A DNA stretch of 64,000 bases, taken from assembly GCF_958299795.1 (NCBI RefSeq), contig NC_133210.1, forward strand, positions 2,777,485-2,841,484, given 5' to 3'. This document shows positions 1-13,300 of the stretch, one piece after another. This DNA comes from Porites lutea. Taxonomy: Eukaryota > Cnidaria > Anthozoa > Scleractinia > Poritidae. The notes under the pieces were generated by a model. That model had not been told where the DNA came from. It ran no database searches and saw only the letters and a list, made by a program, of their open reading frames with translations. Position numbers and translations under genes: made by a program. Position 1 is the first letter of the stretch. Each line of letters opens with the position of its first letter.

Positions 1-42
1 TCATAATCATAATCATAATCATAATCATAATAACTGATCATA

Positions 43-440
43 ACAGGGGCACCCAACGTCAATTTTCGGAAAATATCTGTTCGGAAGACGATTTGAGATC
101 TAGAATTTTAGGAACATTTGTTCTAAAATTTCTTTCTAGCCAGCCTCTCCTAGGATTTTCGAACATCTAAAATTGTATAATTGCCCATTTTTAACGGATT
201 TTTACCCTAAAAAGGTCACCTATAATTTTTGAGAGCCTTTTTTTTGGCTGAAATTTTCCAAAAGGTAAGTTTTGATCTTTATAATTTTCGGATCACTAGA
301 CTCTCAGCTAAGAAATCCGAACAGATGAAAAATTTTTAGGGGGTAAAAATATACCTATATCTACCGTTTAGATACTAAAATACGTGTAACAATGCCATGT
401 TTAAGTGGTTTTGAACTATATTCTCGTTGGGTGCCCCTGT
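43..440. mobile_element. MITE with GGGGCACCCAACG terminal inverted repeats
   Basis: The segment opens with ACAGGGGCACCCAACG and closes with the reverse complement CGTTGGGTGCCCCTGT. CATA flanks both sides and may be the target duplication, but the surrounding DNA is a (CATAAT)n-like simple repeat, so this is not certain. No coding capacity is seen inside. It is a non-autonomous DNA transposon of about 400 bp. Confidence 0.75.
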
Positions 441-454
441 CATAATAATAATAG

Positions 455-715
455 TGAGCGAATGTGGGGGCTCAAAACAACAGCAGTCCCGGCGGTTATG
501 GGAGCCCTTGGCACCATCAAGAAGGACATGGAACACTACACCAACAAAATCCCTGGCAACATCTACATTCAGGAACTCCAACTCTCCTTTCTACAGCCCA
601 CCTTCTCAGGCGGGTCCTCTCCATCGAGTAGAAACCCTCTTTGCCACCCAAAGTCCATGGTTTGGACTCAGATGTTGAGAGAGAAAATCACACGCAATTA
701 CACTAGTACATCTTG

Positions 716-753
<38 letters not shown>

Positions 754-760
754 ACATGAT
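455..760 (+). mobile_element. 3' end of a non-LTR retrotransposon with (TAA)n tail
   Basis: A reading frame on the + strand gives VPAVMGALGTIKKDMEHY and then IPGNIYIQELQ. From memory this resembles the C-terminal segment (VVPVVIGALGTI-type) found at the end of cnidarian LINE polyproteins. It runs into a (TAA)n tract at about 719-750, as expected for a 3' tail. The rest of the element is missing. Family not determined. Confidence 0.6.
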
Positions 761-832
761 GATGATGATGATAATGATGATGATGACAACAACAACAACC
801 CAGGGCCCCATATATATATATATATTTTTTTT
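719..832. repeat. compound microsatellite
   Basis: Runs of (TAA)n, (GATGAT)n, (ACA)n, (TA)n and poly-T follow one another directly. The TAA part is probably the LINE tail; the others are simple expansions next to it. Confidence 0.9.
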
Positions 833-1260
833 TCATCGCGGTTGATCACCTCCAACTCTTGAATGACTGTGAGGTAATTTTAAAAAAGATATTAGCTGCA
901 ACTCAATTAACTTCATGTTGATTGGAGTCATGTGCTACCACATGACCTGTTAAAGAATTTTAGGTCAAATTCGATTTAGCAAAATGAACCCGCCCAAACG
1001 ACTTTCTTAATAGCGTCTAATGTAACGCACAAGTCCAGGAAAACGTTTGACAGGCAAGGTAATTATTTTCAACGTTGTTTAGAGTCACGCGCTTTATTAA
1101 GGAATTTTTAGCGCTCCCAGATAGGAATTTTTTAACCTGTTATGTCTAATTTGAATTTGAGTTCATCATTCCTAATGATTAAGAGGGGTTAGTCATATAA
1201 ATTCTGCAGTATGTAAATGGTTTTAAATTTATATAATTTTGCATCTATTCCATCTAACAG

Positions 1261-2809
1261 TGGTATTATATCTTCCTTGCGATCTATCCAAATGGAATTC
1301 CCCGCTGGCCTTTAAGTCGTACCACTTCTACATCTTTTGTTATCAGCCATTTGAAAAGCAGCGTTAGGTACACGTTTGCTGTTTCAGTGGGGGTCCATGG
1401 ACGCCGCATTCTTACAGATAGCATCAGGCTATTGGATGGTCAGTGATTCTCTTTATTAATATATTATTATTCAGATGAACTTCTGGCTCGACCACACTGT
1501 TTCTCTGCTTGAACTATTTAGTATATGTGGCCTACATGTTGTCCAATTTGGAAATAGTCATTCATGGTGTTAACCCTTTAAGCCCCATTATTCACATACA
1601 AATTCTCCAAACTGATCTCCATATATTTCCTTAAGGAATTAGTTGAGAGAATTTGATGATAGATCAGGGCATTTTCTCTCAGGTGATCATTTTATTAATC
1701 CTCATAACTAACCTCTTGACAGTGCATGGGCATTGTTAAGAGAAAATTGATCTTGGTCACTATTGGGACGTTTCTTAAAAAACAGAGTAAATCTTTAAAA
1801 CGCCTAATAGCCCGCGAGCAAACTATCCATTTGGGGGATATCGTGAACGGTAGACGCGCGAGGGGCACACGAGTCCCGGCTTCGCCGCTCGCTCGCGCGT
1901 TCTCGCTTCACTCGCCCAAATAGGAGGGCTTGCCCGCAGGCTAAACGCCTAAAGGCCCAAAGTTTTTCAAGTTTTGGTTTTAGCTTCCTTTTTACCTGAG
2001 CCCAGCCAGAAACACTTTCTGAGTTTTTGAATAGCTGCTCATTCAGGAATACGTACCTTATATCAAAAGTAGTTGCTTTCAAAGCAACTACTCAGCTGAC
2101 TACTTTTGATCTATGTGAAGTCGAAGACCTTTTTGAACGTATCATATTTAAACGGCATGTACCGTTGTAAGACTGTATTTTCGTGCCTCCCTTGTGTCTC
2201 AAGTAATTTCTGTCAGTATACAATACATGCGTTATCAACCAATGATGAGGTTAAGATGACTGGGTCGTCAATAACAGCGCAAGAAAAAAAGAGGCCAATA
2301 TCCAGCTATCTAAATGAAACAGGCGAAAAAGGCCAAAATAGCAGAAAATAAAACTTTATTTTGCAGGGCGAACACGGGAAATCCCGAGCATGCCCTCGCG
2401 TGTAGCCAATCAGAACACAGGAACAGGGGTGTCCACTATCAGGTTCAGCCTGATAATGAAAATAATACTGTTGCCAAATAAATCTTTATTCTCCACAGGC
2501 ATTCCACCTTTACCCACCACATCAAGGTTGTCAACTGCCAACTCATCTCTATCAGCATCTACAGGCTCCACGCCTGCTTCACCGTCCAATCAGCTACAAC
2601 TTCAAAAGAATAACAACGAGTCGTTTCCTTATTGGGCAATCGGTGTAACTGTGGTTGCCCTCGGTATCATTATATTCGCCGTCGTTCTGCTCGTTCGTAG
2701 ATACAAACGCGGCACACGGCAGAGCGATCGCCGATCGCATCGATGCGATCATCGTATGATTGATGCGTCAACCACTTTGTCGTCACTCAAAGATCCACTG
2801 GAAACATAG
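1261..2809 (+). CDS. YWTD/FN3 receptor gene 1, 3' end only (FN3 half, stalk, transmembrane exons)
   Basis: Two exons are visible, 1261-1438 and 2499-2809, joined in phase 1. The first encodes the second half of an FN3 domain (RWPLSRTTSTSFVISHLKSS), aligned with the matching exons of genes 2 and 3 downstream. The second encodes a Ser/Thr-rich stalk, the juxtamembrane motif ESFPYWAIG, a hydrophobic helix and the stop-transfer LLVRRY. The frame ends at a TAG at 2807-2809, just upstream of the sequence that serves as a splice donor in the other two copies, so the acidic tail and the last exon are not encoded. No matching last exon was found downstream. Earlier exons lie outside the window. It could be a functional short-tailed paralogue or a decaying copy; its stalk/TM frame is otherwise open and both splice sites are intact. 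Confidence 0.8.
1808..1944. mobile_element. small MITE, TAGCCYGCG ends, in intron of receptor gene 1
   Basis: The left end TAGCCCGCGAGCAA is matched by TTGCCCGCAGGCTA at the right end, giving imperfect terminal inverted repeats about 137 bp apart. Similar CTAGCCTGCG ends recur at about 9335 and 20504. No coding content. Confidence 0.6.
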
Positions 2810-4079
2810 AGGGTGGGTTTTAAATTAAGTTTAACTCGTGCCTATTGTTAGTGTCCCCCAAAAGCTCGAGTATCCCCTCTATAGTAATCAAAGTCCGTCC
2901 TTTCAATTCTGTTAAGTCTTATTAGCACAAATACAATACAATCAGTGTTCTAGAACAAGCTAAAAATTAGTCTGTACTAGGCTTTCAGATAGTAGGGACG
3001 TCGCGAAAATAAAACAACCTCTCTCTCTCCCCAGCCCCCGCGAGTTTTTCGCATCACTTGTGACTGCACAATTGTACTAATCAGTCTTGGAACCTCAAAC
3101 AGGCTAGCTGGAGATAGCATACATCTTATGCAGCTTAAGCTCCGCAAAACAAAAGGTGTTTGTTTTGTTTTGCAGTCCCTTGAAGTAGATGACACGCACA
3201 GGAATAAGCTGCAATCCTGCCTCAACTTAAAGCGTCGGGAATGACTTTCTAATAAAAACTTCATGCCTCTCAGACCCACTGGAATGTGAAGATAGCACAA
3301 ATACGACAACTTGAAGTTGACTTTTGGTCAACTCTTACCAAAATTTACTCTGCGAGTAATATATAGATTAGTAAATACAGGTGTACAGTGCCGTGTACAG
3401 TATTTAACTTAAACTTCGTTTTCTCTTCCGTGTATGGAAGAAATATCGGAGACTTACTCACTTAGGGTGTTCAGATGTCGCTAGGGGTTGTGTGTAAAGA
3501 AATGTCGCTTAATATAAAAGAACTAACGCCTGGTATACTGTGTTAGAGCTTAGTCTCCTTTAGGGGTTAAATAAAGCCTTAGCAACGCCTAGATTGGTCT
3601 CCTTCACTCGTCGACGAGTATCTAGAGTATACCTGTCTTTTTCATAAGGGATTTTCCTCAATAAATTTTGTGGTGTCTTTGTGTTTACTGGACGTCATTA
3701 CAAGGTGTAGAACAAAATATATCCGGCGTGGCAGGCGCAAATAGGGGAGCGGGAGGGGGAGAAAAGCGCGAAACGGGACCCCCCCCCCCTCCCTTTTTCC
3801 CTTCCTCCCAATCCCCTACCTATTTCGACGCCTGCTAAGCAGGCTAAAAAAAAACTGTTATATACAAGTGTAATACAATGGAAGTTAAATCAAGTAGGCA
3901 AAATTTTTAGTGGCCAATATTTTGACTAAACATTGAATTTTACTTTGAAGCATATAAACTTATCTAAATTTAGGCTGCACTTGGTTAGTTTTCACACTTC
4001 TGAACTCATAACAGTACTAATAGTTATGAGGCAGACACGGAGGAGCTTTTTCATCACTATCCTGCTTTATTCACTACCG
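2810..4079. other. intergenic spacer between receptor genes 1 and 2
   Basis: This holds the 3' flank of gene 1. Candidate poly(A) signals (AATAAA) occur near 3569 and 3660. A C-rich/G-rich tract lies at about 3740-3825, perhaps an inverted-repeat remnant. No exon resembling the last receptor exon was found here. Confidence 0.5.
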
Positions 4080-4370
4080 CAGACAGCATCCTTCAATATT
4101 GAGCAATATTAAATAAACCACGTCCAAAAGTCTAACTAGCCTACGGGCAAATGTGGATTCTGTAATACTGGCTACAGTTAACACAGATTAACCGTTAAAC
4201 ATTTTGTAAGGGGTTAGAAAGCAGATCAGCCATCAGTCTCTGAAGTACCTTGCCATTTCCTCTATCGTTCATATTCGTGACCTGACGCATGTCACGCACA
4301 GCTCATTACACGGCTCATCAGGAGATCACGTTACTATTGCTTACATGGTATAGTAGCTTATAGTGAAAAG
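4080..4370 (+). promoter_or_regulatory. 5' flank / 5' UTR of receptor gene 2, duplicated upstream of gene 3
   Basis: This block is nearly identical to 18597-18847, which precedes gene 3. Shared features include ACCTGACGCATGTCACGCAC and CAGTCTCTGAAGTACCTTGC. Gene 2 carries about 42 extra bases (4319-4360) just before its ATG that gene 3 lacks. The conservation of a noncoding block right up to both start codons marks it as the duplicated proximal promoter and leader. No clear TATA box was identified. Confidence 0.7.
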
Positions 4371-7300
4371 ATGGAGGGACAAACGTTGATGTTTGTCTTT
4401 TTCCTTACGTGTTCTTCATTAGTAGTGAGTAGAAAATTTCCAGCACTTAGTTCTAGACACTTAAAAGGAAGGCAGGGTAATGCTCGACACAGAATATTCA
4501 ACAGTGAGTTTCGTTTAAAGAGAGATCTACGCCTGAACAAGCAAGTGATTCCTGGTTCACCTTCTAGGAAACGTTATTCCCGCTATGTGTTTTCAGGACC
4601 AGAAAAGAGGTCTTTAAATTCAGAAACTTCCGATCAGGACCGCAAGGTGAGATTGAAAAACAAGTTCAAAGTGTTCTTAGTGTTTGTGTGGTTTATTTTG
4701 TCTACTCAGTGTGTTGAAATTACTATCACTGTGGGAGTACGTGAACCCTAATCGTGCTATCGATTTCAAAATCATAAAACACAATGGAGCACATCCTTTT
4801 CTCAAACTCCACCCATTCAACGGTCGGTTAATATAAAACAATATACCCAGCTTATTTATGACATCCATAGCTGTTGTGTTTCAATAGCCAAGACTGTTAG
4901 CGTCTCAGTTAAATCCCTGACCGGAAGTACTGATTCTATTTTAGAGCCCTCGGTGCCTCATACACGACCCTCCTTCTCGCACCTTGAAATGTTGTTTAAA
5001 ATTAAAGCGCCCACTCCCACAAGCAGGCTTCAAGTACCCCTGTTAAATATTAAGTGCCTTTATTCCAACGGTCCACGTTCGATATATTAAAATTCTAAAA
5101 TTACACCGAGGCTTTCTAGTCATGCATATTTCTATATTTGGTTTGATTTTATTTCTGCCCAAGTCTCTTCTTGGAATTGCGAGATAATAGAAAAATTTGC
5201 AGTTTTGTCCATAAAGCCTCGGTGTCTTGTTTCAATTTAAATATATCGAGCGTGGGCTACAAGCGCTCTCTTCTTGTGTCACACCTTTAATTTGGTTATT
5301 TTCCAAAAGGAAAATCGATAAATAAATAGTCAACCCTTCTGGAATAAGCCTTTTTTAGTTTATTCCTTCACAGGTGGCCCAGATGTAATGTGTGCCAATA
5401 TATAAGTATTCACATGGACAAAATGGGATGAGTCGTCAAAACTCCCATGAACTGAAAATAGTCCAAAAGTCAAAATATAATAACAAAACAAAGCTAAGAT
5501 ACCTTTAACTGAACATCTCCTTCTTCTTCCTGGCCGTTTAAAGTGGCATTTTGTTGAGTTTTGCAATCGTAGGTACTATCCACTATGACTGCAAAACTCC
5601 ACAAAATGCCACTTTAACCAGCCAGGAAGAAGAAGGCAACATTCAGTTAAAGGTACCCTAGCTTTGTTTTGTTTGACTTTTGGACTATTTTAGTTCATGG
5701 GAGTTTCGACGACTGTTATCATCCCATTTCGACTAGCCGATTTTGTACTGCACTTAGCAGCACGACTCGTACTAGATCAGTTGAGTGTTGCTCTTCTGCC
5801 ATTACAATAATTTTAACCCCATAAAGACCACAAACCCAACATAATTACGTGGCTATATAAACCATTTTACTTTGTCATGACTTTTAGTTCCGGTAAATCC
5901 AGAGATGCCAACCTCAGGAGATCTAAAATCTGGAGACTCTCTCTTTTTCACTACCCCCAGAAATTCAATGAACCCTGCCCCCCCCCCCCCCCCCCCATCT
6001 CCCCACCCCCGACAAATATGGAAATCACTAAGGACATTATATGAAGTCTTACATGAAGTATATACTATCAAAATTCGCGATCATCGTTTTGACCCGGGTG
6101 TTTCGATGCCGGAAATAATCTTTGTCAGTGACTAAATAGGTGCAAAAATGCCCCAGAAACCGTACAACGAGTAAGAAAAATTCAACTTTTGAGCTAAAAA
6201 TGGGCTAAATCTTAAACTAAGGCACAGAAAAGCTCAAAAGATGATTTATCCGGGAGATATGGTGACCCATACGGGAGACCGGGAGATTCTTGTCATATCC
6301 GGGAGAGTTGGTATGTAAACTATGTAAATAAACTGCTGTATTTGATTGAACTGAACAGTTTCGAGGTTTTAACCAAGGCAAGCCGTAGTCATGCTACAGT
6401 CACACTTCAACCATAAGCCTGCAGAACAGACGCTATTTTTCACGTTTTAGCTTAGGCAAGAGTACAAAGCGAAGTGGAGGGCGAGATACGCACCTTCCCC
6501 CGTTGCGCTACATATCTACTTCTTGCCCAGCTAAAATACGCCAAAAAAAAATGCGCCTGTTCAGCAGGCTACGTCTCAACCTGCAAGCAAGCTCAGTCCA
6601 CCAGGGAGCTTGCACACAGGCTATGCTATGATAGGCCTAAGACACAAATCGCTGCACTGTTGTGACAAGCTACTGCTGGAGAAGCTGCTGGAGGTCTAAA
6701 GTGGTCTAAGAGGGACAATACTCTTTGGTTTGTGTGTGGCTCAGAGTTTAAGTCATCAGCCTTTTTGTTGAACATTAGCCACATTGCATATATTATAAAT
6801 AGAGAATATTGCTGAATTTGATTACAACAGGCCCATATGTGGAGATTTGTTCGAATTGCTGTCACTGAAAAGCCCATGCCCTAATTAGCAATAAAGTAGC
6901 TTCCTAGAAAAAAATAAAATTTCAGTACTTTATTCATAACAAAATTCTAAATATCACAATTTTTTACTGAATGCCATGAGATTTTGTAAATATCTTTAAA
7001 AATATCCGGATAATTGTGTCTATGCCTAAACTGTGTAGTATTCATTTTCAAGGTGAAATGTTATGCACAATTTTCTTAGTACACAGTGCCAACATAGAGA
7101 TAAAGCCGTTCTTGTCACCTGGTGTGGAGGACTCCCTCTAATGCCCTATACAGGGGAGCTCCGCCCGAAAGCGGTGCACCTTCATCAGGCTTCGGGTATA
7201 TGGAAGGGTAGGGATTTCCGCTGGTTGTATTTAAGTATATGAAAGGGAAGCTAGTTCTGTCATGTTGCTCTGTAAAGAGGCCCAAAATGAATAACAGATG

Positions 7301-10300
7301 CATTTCATGGCAGTAAAAAATTCGAGAAAACGTTCTGGTTTTGTGAATAGAAGGTATACTAAAGGGGTACCTTTTCTGTCAAAAATGGTATATAAAAGAG
7401 TTAAGGGTTGGACCTCGTGGAGGACGACCTTCCCTGTATAAAACTATGTTGCTTACCCCCGGCTCTTGTCAATGATTTAACATGGGACTAGTACAGTTCC
7501 GGCCCCTTTCTCTATGTCACGCAATGCCGTGACTGATAGCTTATTTGTATCTTTAATCTTTAATCTTTAATCTTTTCGTAAAAAATGGTATATAAAAGAG
7601 TTAGCAGTTGGACTTCGTGGAGGACCACCCTCCCTGTATAAAACTATGTTGCTTACCCCGGCTCTTGTCAATGATTTAACATGGGACTAGTACAGTTCCG
7701 GCCCCTTTCTCTATGTCACGCAACGCCGTGACTAATAGCTTGTTTGTGTTCAAATTCTTCAGTATAAAGCATAAGCCTAAACTCTGACCCTCTTGCTTTT
7801 TATATCATCTATCGCGTTACTTATAGTGCTTTTTGTCGGCTGTATAAACAGCTAAACGTTGTTTTTTTTATATCCTTGTGGTACAGTTGTTCAGAGATTC
7901 AAGTTACAGGAAAAACGTGTACGTACCTTCGGGCATAGGAAGGATTGAAAGATCAGCAACTCAACCAGGAAAAGGTAAGTGGGCGGAGTGTGGTTGATAA
8001 ATCATTCTCTATGTTCTACTTGTGTCAAGGGATTCGATCAGTTTGCTATCCATTTTGTTGATTCTTTACTAATACTTTGACTTTGCCTATCTTAGAGCTG
8101 CCCGCATTCCTCTTGTACATTGTTGGTCATGAAATTAGGAAATGTACGTTAGATGGTCATTCTGAGACTACACTGATATACTGGAAAGGGAAGAATGGTT
8201 CTCCACCACTATTTGTTGATTTTCATTACAAAGAAAACCGCATTTACTGGGCTGATAGCAATTCCATCCATCGTTCATTTTTCGATGGATCTGGTAAGTG
8301 AAGATATTCTTAAGAAATGAAAAATAATCTTGCGGAGAACATCCTGTGCTTAGCCTTCTTCATACGACTGGGGGCAGAGCAGCGACTGGTTTCCATTTTG
8401 CATTTTGTCATGAAGGAGAAATGTTCGATCTGGACTGCAATGGAAACAACAAACATTATACATACTCCAGAGAGCACTCAGAGCAGGGCGTGAACCCGAA
8501 AAGTATTCATAATCGCGTACTCAATCAATTCCTGAATCGGTCTTCGTAAATTTGCTCCTCAGCCGTAAAATGTTTGAACAATGTGCGATAGAGATAAAGC
8601 GGTGAACAAAGCTGAACACAACAATCGGTTTTTGATTCTTTCAATGAAGTCACAGAAATGAGTAAGATATTTTAAAGGCATGTTTCCCGGACATAGACTC
8701 AAAATACCTTTAGATATTTATACTTGATCATTGCCCTCTTACAGGTATTCAAACAATTCACAAGAATTTATCTTTAGTAGAGGGATTAGCAGTTGACTGG
8801 TTTGGTAATAATATCTACTGGATCGCAAAAGGAGCTGCCAAGGTTTCTAAAACAGATGGGCGTTACCTGAAAACTCTCCATACATTTCTTGAAGTAGATA
8901 GAAATCTAGCTGTGGATCCTGAGAAAGGGTAAGAATATATCCAGTATCGCACTTATGAATGACAGTCTCTGCGCTGTTGGAGAAGCGCCAGCTCCCTCGC
9001 TTGCTTCGCGCTTGCCTTCGCTGGCCTGAAAAACGCGAAAAAATAACGCCTTTTATGCAGGCTACATCGATTAGAGAGGTTCAGCTTAGTCAACCACCGT
9101 GAAAGTTACGGCAGCAAAGCAGATGCGTATATTTTTGTAGGTTTTATCCCGCACGATTATTCCATCTCGTCGGTTCTTCAAGGCTGTGTAATTCTCCAGA
9201 CGTTGCCGGAATTATTACGGAACGCAGCTGAGTTCGAGTTCAGAAATGAAGGAAAAGGTCGTCGTGTGCCTTAGAATAAAACCTCGCGGCAGTGACGCTA
9301 AATGAATTTTCGAAAACGTGTGATACGCTAGCCTGCAAAAACATCCGTTTCTGCTCGCTCTTCGCCGCTGGGGACGTTTCGCGAGTAGGAGGTTCCTCCT
9401 CGCGAAACGTCCCCAGCGGCGAAGAGCGAGGAGAAACGGATGTTTTCGCAGGCTAGTGATGCGCGTGCAGAGTTGTTCACAACGTACGTATTGCTTTGTA
9501 AATTTATATCAGAGTGATATCACTGAATTAACCTGTGAAATAGTATGCAAGCAACAGTTAGAGACAAACAAGCAACAAGAGAAAGTAATGAAATTTGAGT
9601 GTAATGCTGCGCACTAGTAGCTTACTAGTCTAAACTGTCTATTTTCGTCATCATCATTGGGCCTGTCCCGATTTTACTCCGCAACTTTTGAGCAACTTTT
9701 GGCATATGGAGCAACGTTTTGCGGTTCTGTAGCAACCTCCCGTTTTTTTGTCTTTCTGAGCAATTTTTGAGCAAAATATAAATTTGGAGCACATATCAAT
9801 CACGAAAAAGTCAGTGATTTCATAGAAAACTTCAATTTATTGGAAAGTAAGGTCAAGAACGCAAGGGAGGATTGTCCTGTCTACTAAATGTTTAGCAACC
9901 TTTTGAACACACAATCAGGGGTGACACAATCTCTTACTTGTCCACGTTTCGCAGGCTTAAAAGGGCATTTTTTATGAATAATTAGTTAGTATCCTTAAAT
10001 TTTCTCCCATATTTGTGAGCGATACATTGATCTTAAGTTTCAAGCTATTTTTTACAGTAATTTGAGCAATTATTGTGAAAAACGAAAATAACGTTTTAAA
10101 TTGACATTAATGTAAAAATATCCAGAAATTTCGGAAGCAGCTTTTGAAATTTGGACTTTAATTTGGCATTTTTTTAGCAATTTTTTAGCATTCCCTTTTG
10201 ATACTCATAGTTTGCTGATATATTTATGTATTTACGGTGTTTAAGAGATTTTTAATTTCTTAATTTTATTATTATTATGTTTTTAACTTTCTTGGGCGGC

Positions 10301-13300
10301 ACCTCTCATGGGTCCTTTGGTACCGTTCGTGCTTGCTCCTTTGGGTATAAATGTCTTTTTTTCTTTTTTCTTTCCTTTGTAAAATTTTATTTTTTTAATG
10401 TAATTGTGTGTATAGTAATGTGTATAGTAATGAAACCCAGTAAAGCTGTTAAATTAGATTAAAAATTAAATTCTAGTAAGCAATTTTCCAGTATTTTACG
10501 AGCACAATCGGGACAGGCGTAATCATTATCATTTATCATCATCGTCATCATCATCGGCCGACCGAGGAAAATCACTCTACCATTCAGTTTAGAATCTGAG
10601 TTTCATGAATGAGGTAAAGTGCTAGTTGGTGAGACTGGTAAAATCTCGCTTTTTTATGGTCGTTTACTAATACTAACTAATTTTCGAAAATCTGTTGACA
10701 ACAGAATTTGAAAAAGTGAAGTTCAGCTGCGTAAATTGATCGTGTTGATTTTTTTTTGCTATTCTTGCTGATTAGACTAGTTTTTGTAGCTCGTAACAAA
10801 GTCTTAAAATAAGATTTTGTATTTAACTACAAATTATTTCTTCTTTTTTTTTCAGAAATATGTATTGGGTTTTTATTAACAGCGATTTAACCAGAATAAT
10901 GACAACCCCCATGTATGCAGTAGACACCGACGAACATATCCTTTCTCATTTATCGCCCAGGACTTCCTTTGCCATTGACTACAACGATCGCAATTTGTAC
11001 TGGACAGCGGAATATCGGTCAGATGACAGTGAACCTCCGACAACAATAAAACTCCACAAGTTGAGTACAGATGTTATAGGTGACGATAAGGTGAATAAAG
11101 ATCATATTTGTATTCCCTCCCTAAGAGGGAACTCGTACTATACGAGCACGACATTGAGTACGCAATGGTAGGAGCGCGTTTTCAAGCAAAGTCCCTGACC
11201 TTGTGTCTTCACCTAGGTTCCACAGACTTTTCATGCGCGGTTTCTGGTTTCGGCGAGGCTTAGTAGTGACCCAGCCCATCACTCGTGGTTTCGACCTTGA
11301 TATGTGTCGGCGTGTTTGTGGGCGTGCGACTAACCTGAGATCAGGCCCAATTTTAGCGGTTCTCATTCATTCTCGTTTCGCCTTGCCCGCCGGAATGTTA
11401 TTTTCAAAGCAAAACGAAAATAGAGCCTGATCTCAGGTTACATCTCTGTTGGTGATAATAGCGACCGGACTCGATCATAAGTACGCGCGAGATGTGCGAC
11501 ATTACAATTTCGAGACAGTTTTGACTCCGAGAACCAGAGGGTATTTTGTCTCGCGTGGGGCGCGTGGTGCTTCGTAGTCGGTCGCACGCTAACCTGAGAT
11601 CAGGCTCTATTTTCGTTTCGCTTTGAAAATAACATTCCGGCGGGCAAGTTGGTTACCGTTAGAGAGAATGTATGAGAACCGCTAAAATTGGGCCTGATCT
11701 CAGGTTAACAGAGATGATATAGCTGAGCTACATAATATCAGGTGCGTGCCCGTGCGTACTACCCAATAGAGTGCGAGCAGTATTCTTTTTTTCTGTTGCT
11801 AGAAGCGAGGAGGTCGGCCAAAAAATGATAAGCAGTTTGGTGACATGTGAGCGTCAACCCCTAGAGGTTGACCAGTGAGTGCACCTTGCAGAATATTTAT
11901 GAAACCAGAGCAGTCTCTCAACTGACACCCTTGTTACTTGCGACCTTGTCACTCGCCACTCGCGTGGTACGAGTGTGATACCCTTGGCCTCCATCTTTTC
12001 AGGAACACAGGAGACTGCTCGCAGTCTTATTTTAGAATACCTTCATGAAATCCCTACATTTTTTAAAAGTTGGGAATTTAGTTTTTCCTCCGTATTTACG
12101 TTTTCCTTAGGCAGCAATAGTAGTGATGGGAGTGGCATATCCAACTTCAATTTCTCTGTCTAAAGATTACATTTACTGGGTCGAAGGAAACTCCATCAAC
12201 AAAGCAAATAAAACAGTGCCCTCTCCCGGTCAGCGTAATTATGGGACGAAGTTGAAGGATGCCAACGACACAGTAAAGAGTCTGAAGGTCGTTAGCGGGA
12301 ACATACAAAAAGGTGAATTCCTTCTCATAGCTGTTACAAACTTCGATATGTTGTAAAACGAATTGAACGGAAATACAAGGCAATCTTCGTGTGCGTGCCC
12401 GTCCCCAGCAATCGAATGAATTGTCGGGTGACTCCCACTGTGACGTTGATTTGTACTGTCTCAGGCTATCCTAGAGTACGAGAATTTCTATCAGTAGGGG
12501 ACATCCCATGAATGGTAGAGCGAACGAAAAACGCGAGCAACACTAGCCTGCGAGTAAGCTCCCCATGGAAAGCTCGGTAGTACTAGTAAGAGTAATATTC
12601 CGGGGGTACTCAGTACTACTTAGTATGGGAATGTGCCGCAAAGTCTGTGAGACTCTGGACCAGTTCACTGACTTACACGTGTTGGCAGACTTTGCAGGAT
12701 ATGACGTATGCTCTACATCGAGATACTGTTCACACCTCTGCCTTCCTGACAATAATGCTCACCTTTTCCGCTGTGCATGCCCTGATGATATGGAACCTGT
12801 CGGGACTTTGTATTGGAACCGGACTTGCAAATGTCGTGAGAGTGGGCAGTTTATTGACTTGAATGGAGACTGCAGATACCGTAAGTACAAGCGCGCCTAG
12901 CCTGTTCACAGGCTATTTTCTCTTTAGAGATCGTGGAGCGAATATTTTGACCAGTTTAGCGGCATAAGAAACCCACATGACTCGGAATGATCTACTTTGT
13001 GAGTTGTTCCAAAACTGCCCAAAAACAGTCAATATAAAACTTGAATTGAAAGCCGAGAGAAATGTTATTTCTGACGAATGAGCCCGCAAGAAGGCAGAAA
13101 TAAATATTTTGACGGCACCAGATACAACAGGGCCTGGGCACTAGGCCGGGTGCACCATGGGTAGCCATATCGGAGGTATATAAGTCTGATTATATCACGT
13201 GTACGTCATCTAGGCTTACGAACCAACCCGGCTCTTTTTGGTTTTTCTTAAATTTTTGTTTTATTTAATTTTTAGGAGCAACCTATTCTTGATTACATTG

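Noticed and set aside
4647-4751. A secreted 126-aa protein from exon 1 of gene 2 alone
   Set aside because: The frame after 4646 is intron read-through past a good GTGAGA donor that is kept in gene 3, where it ends differently. A retained-intron isoform is possible but unsupported.
8346-8549. A 67-codon open frame inside receptor gene 2
   Set aside because: It lies in an intron, has no match in gene 3 and no recognisable domain.
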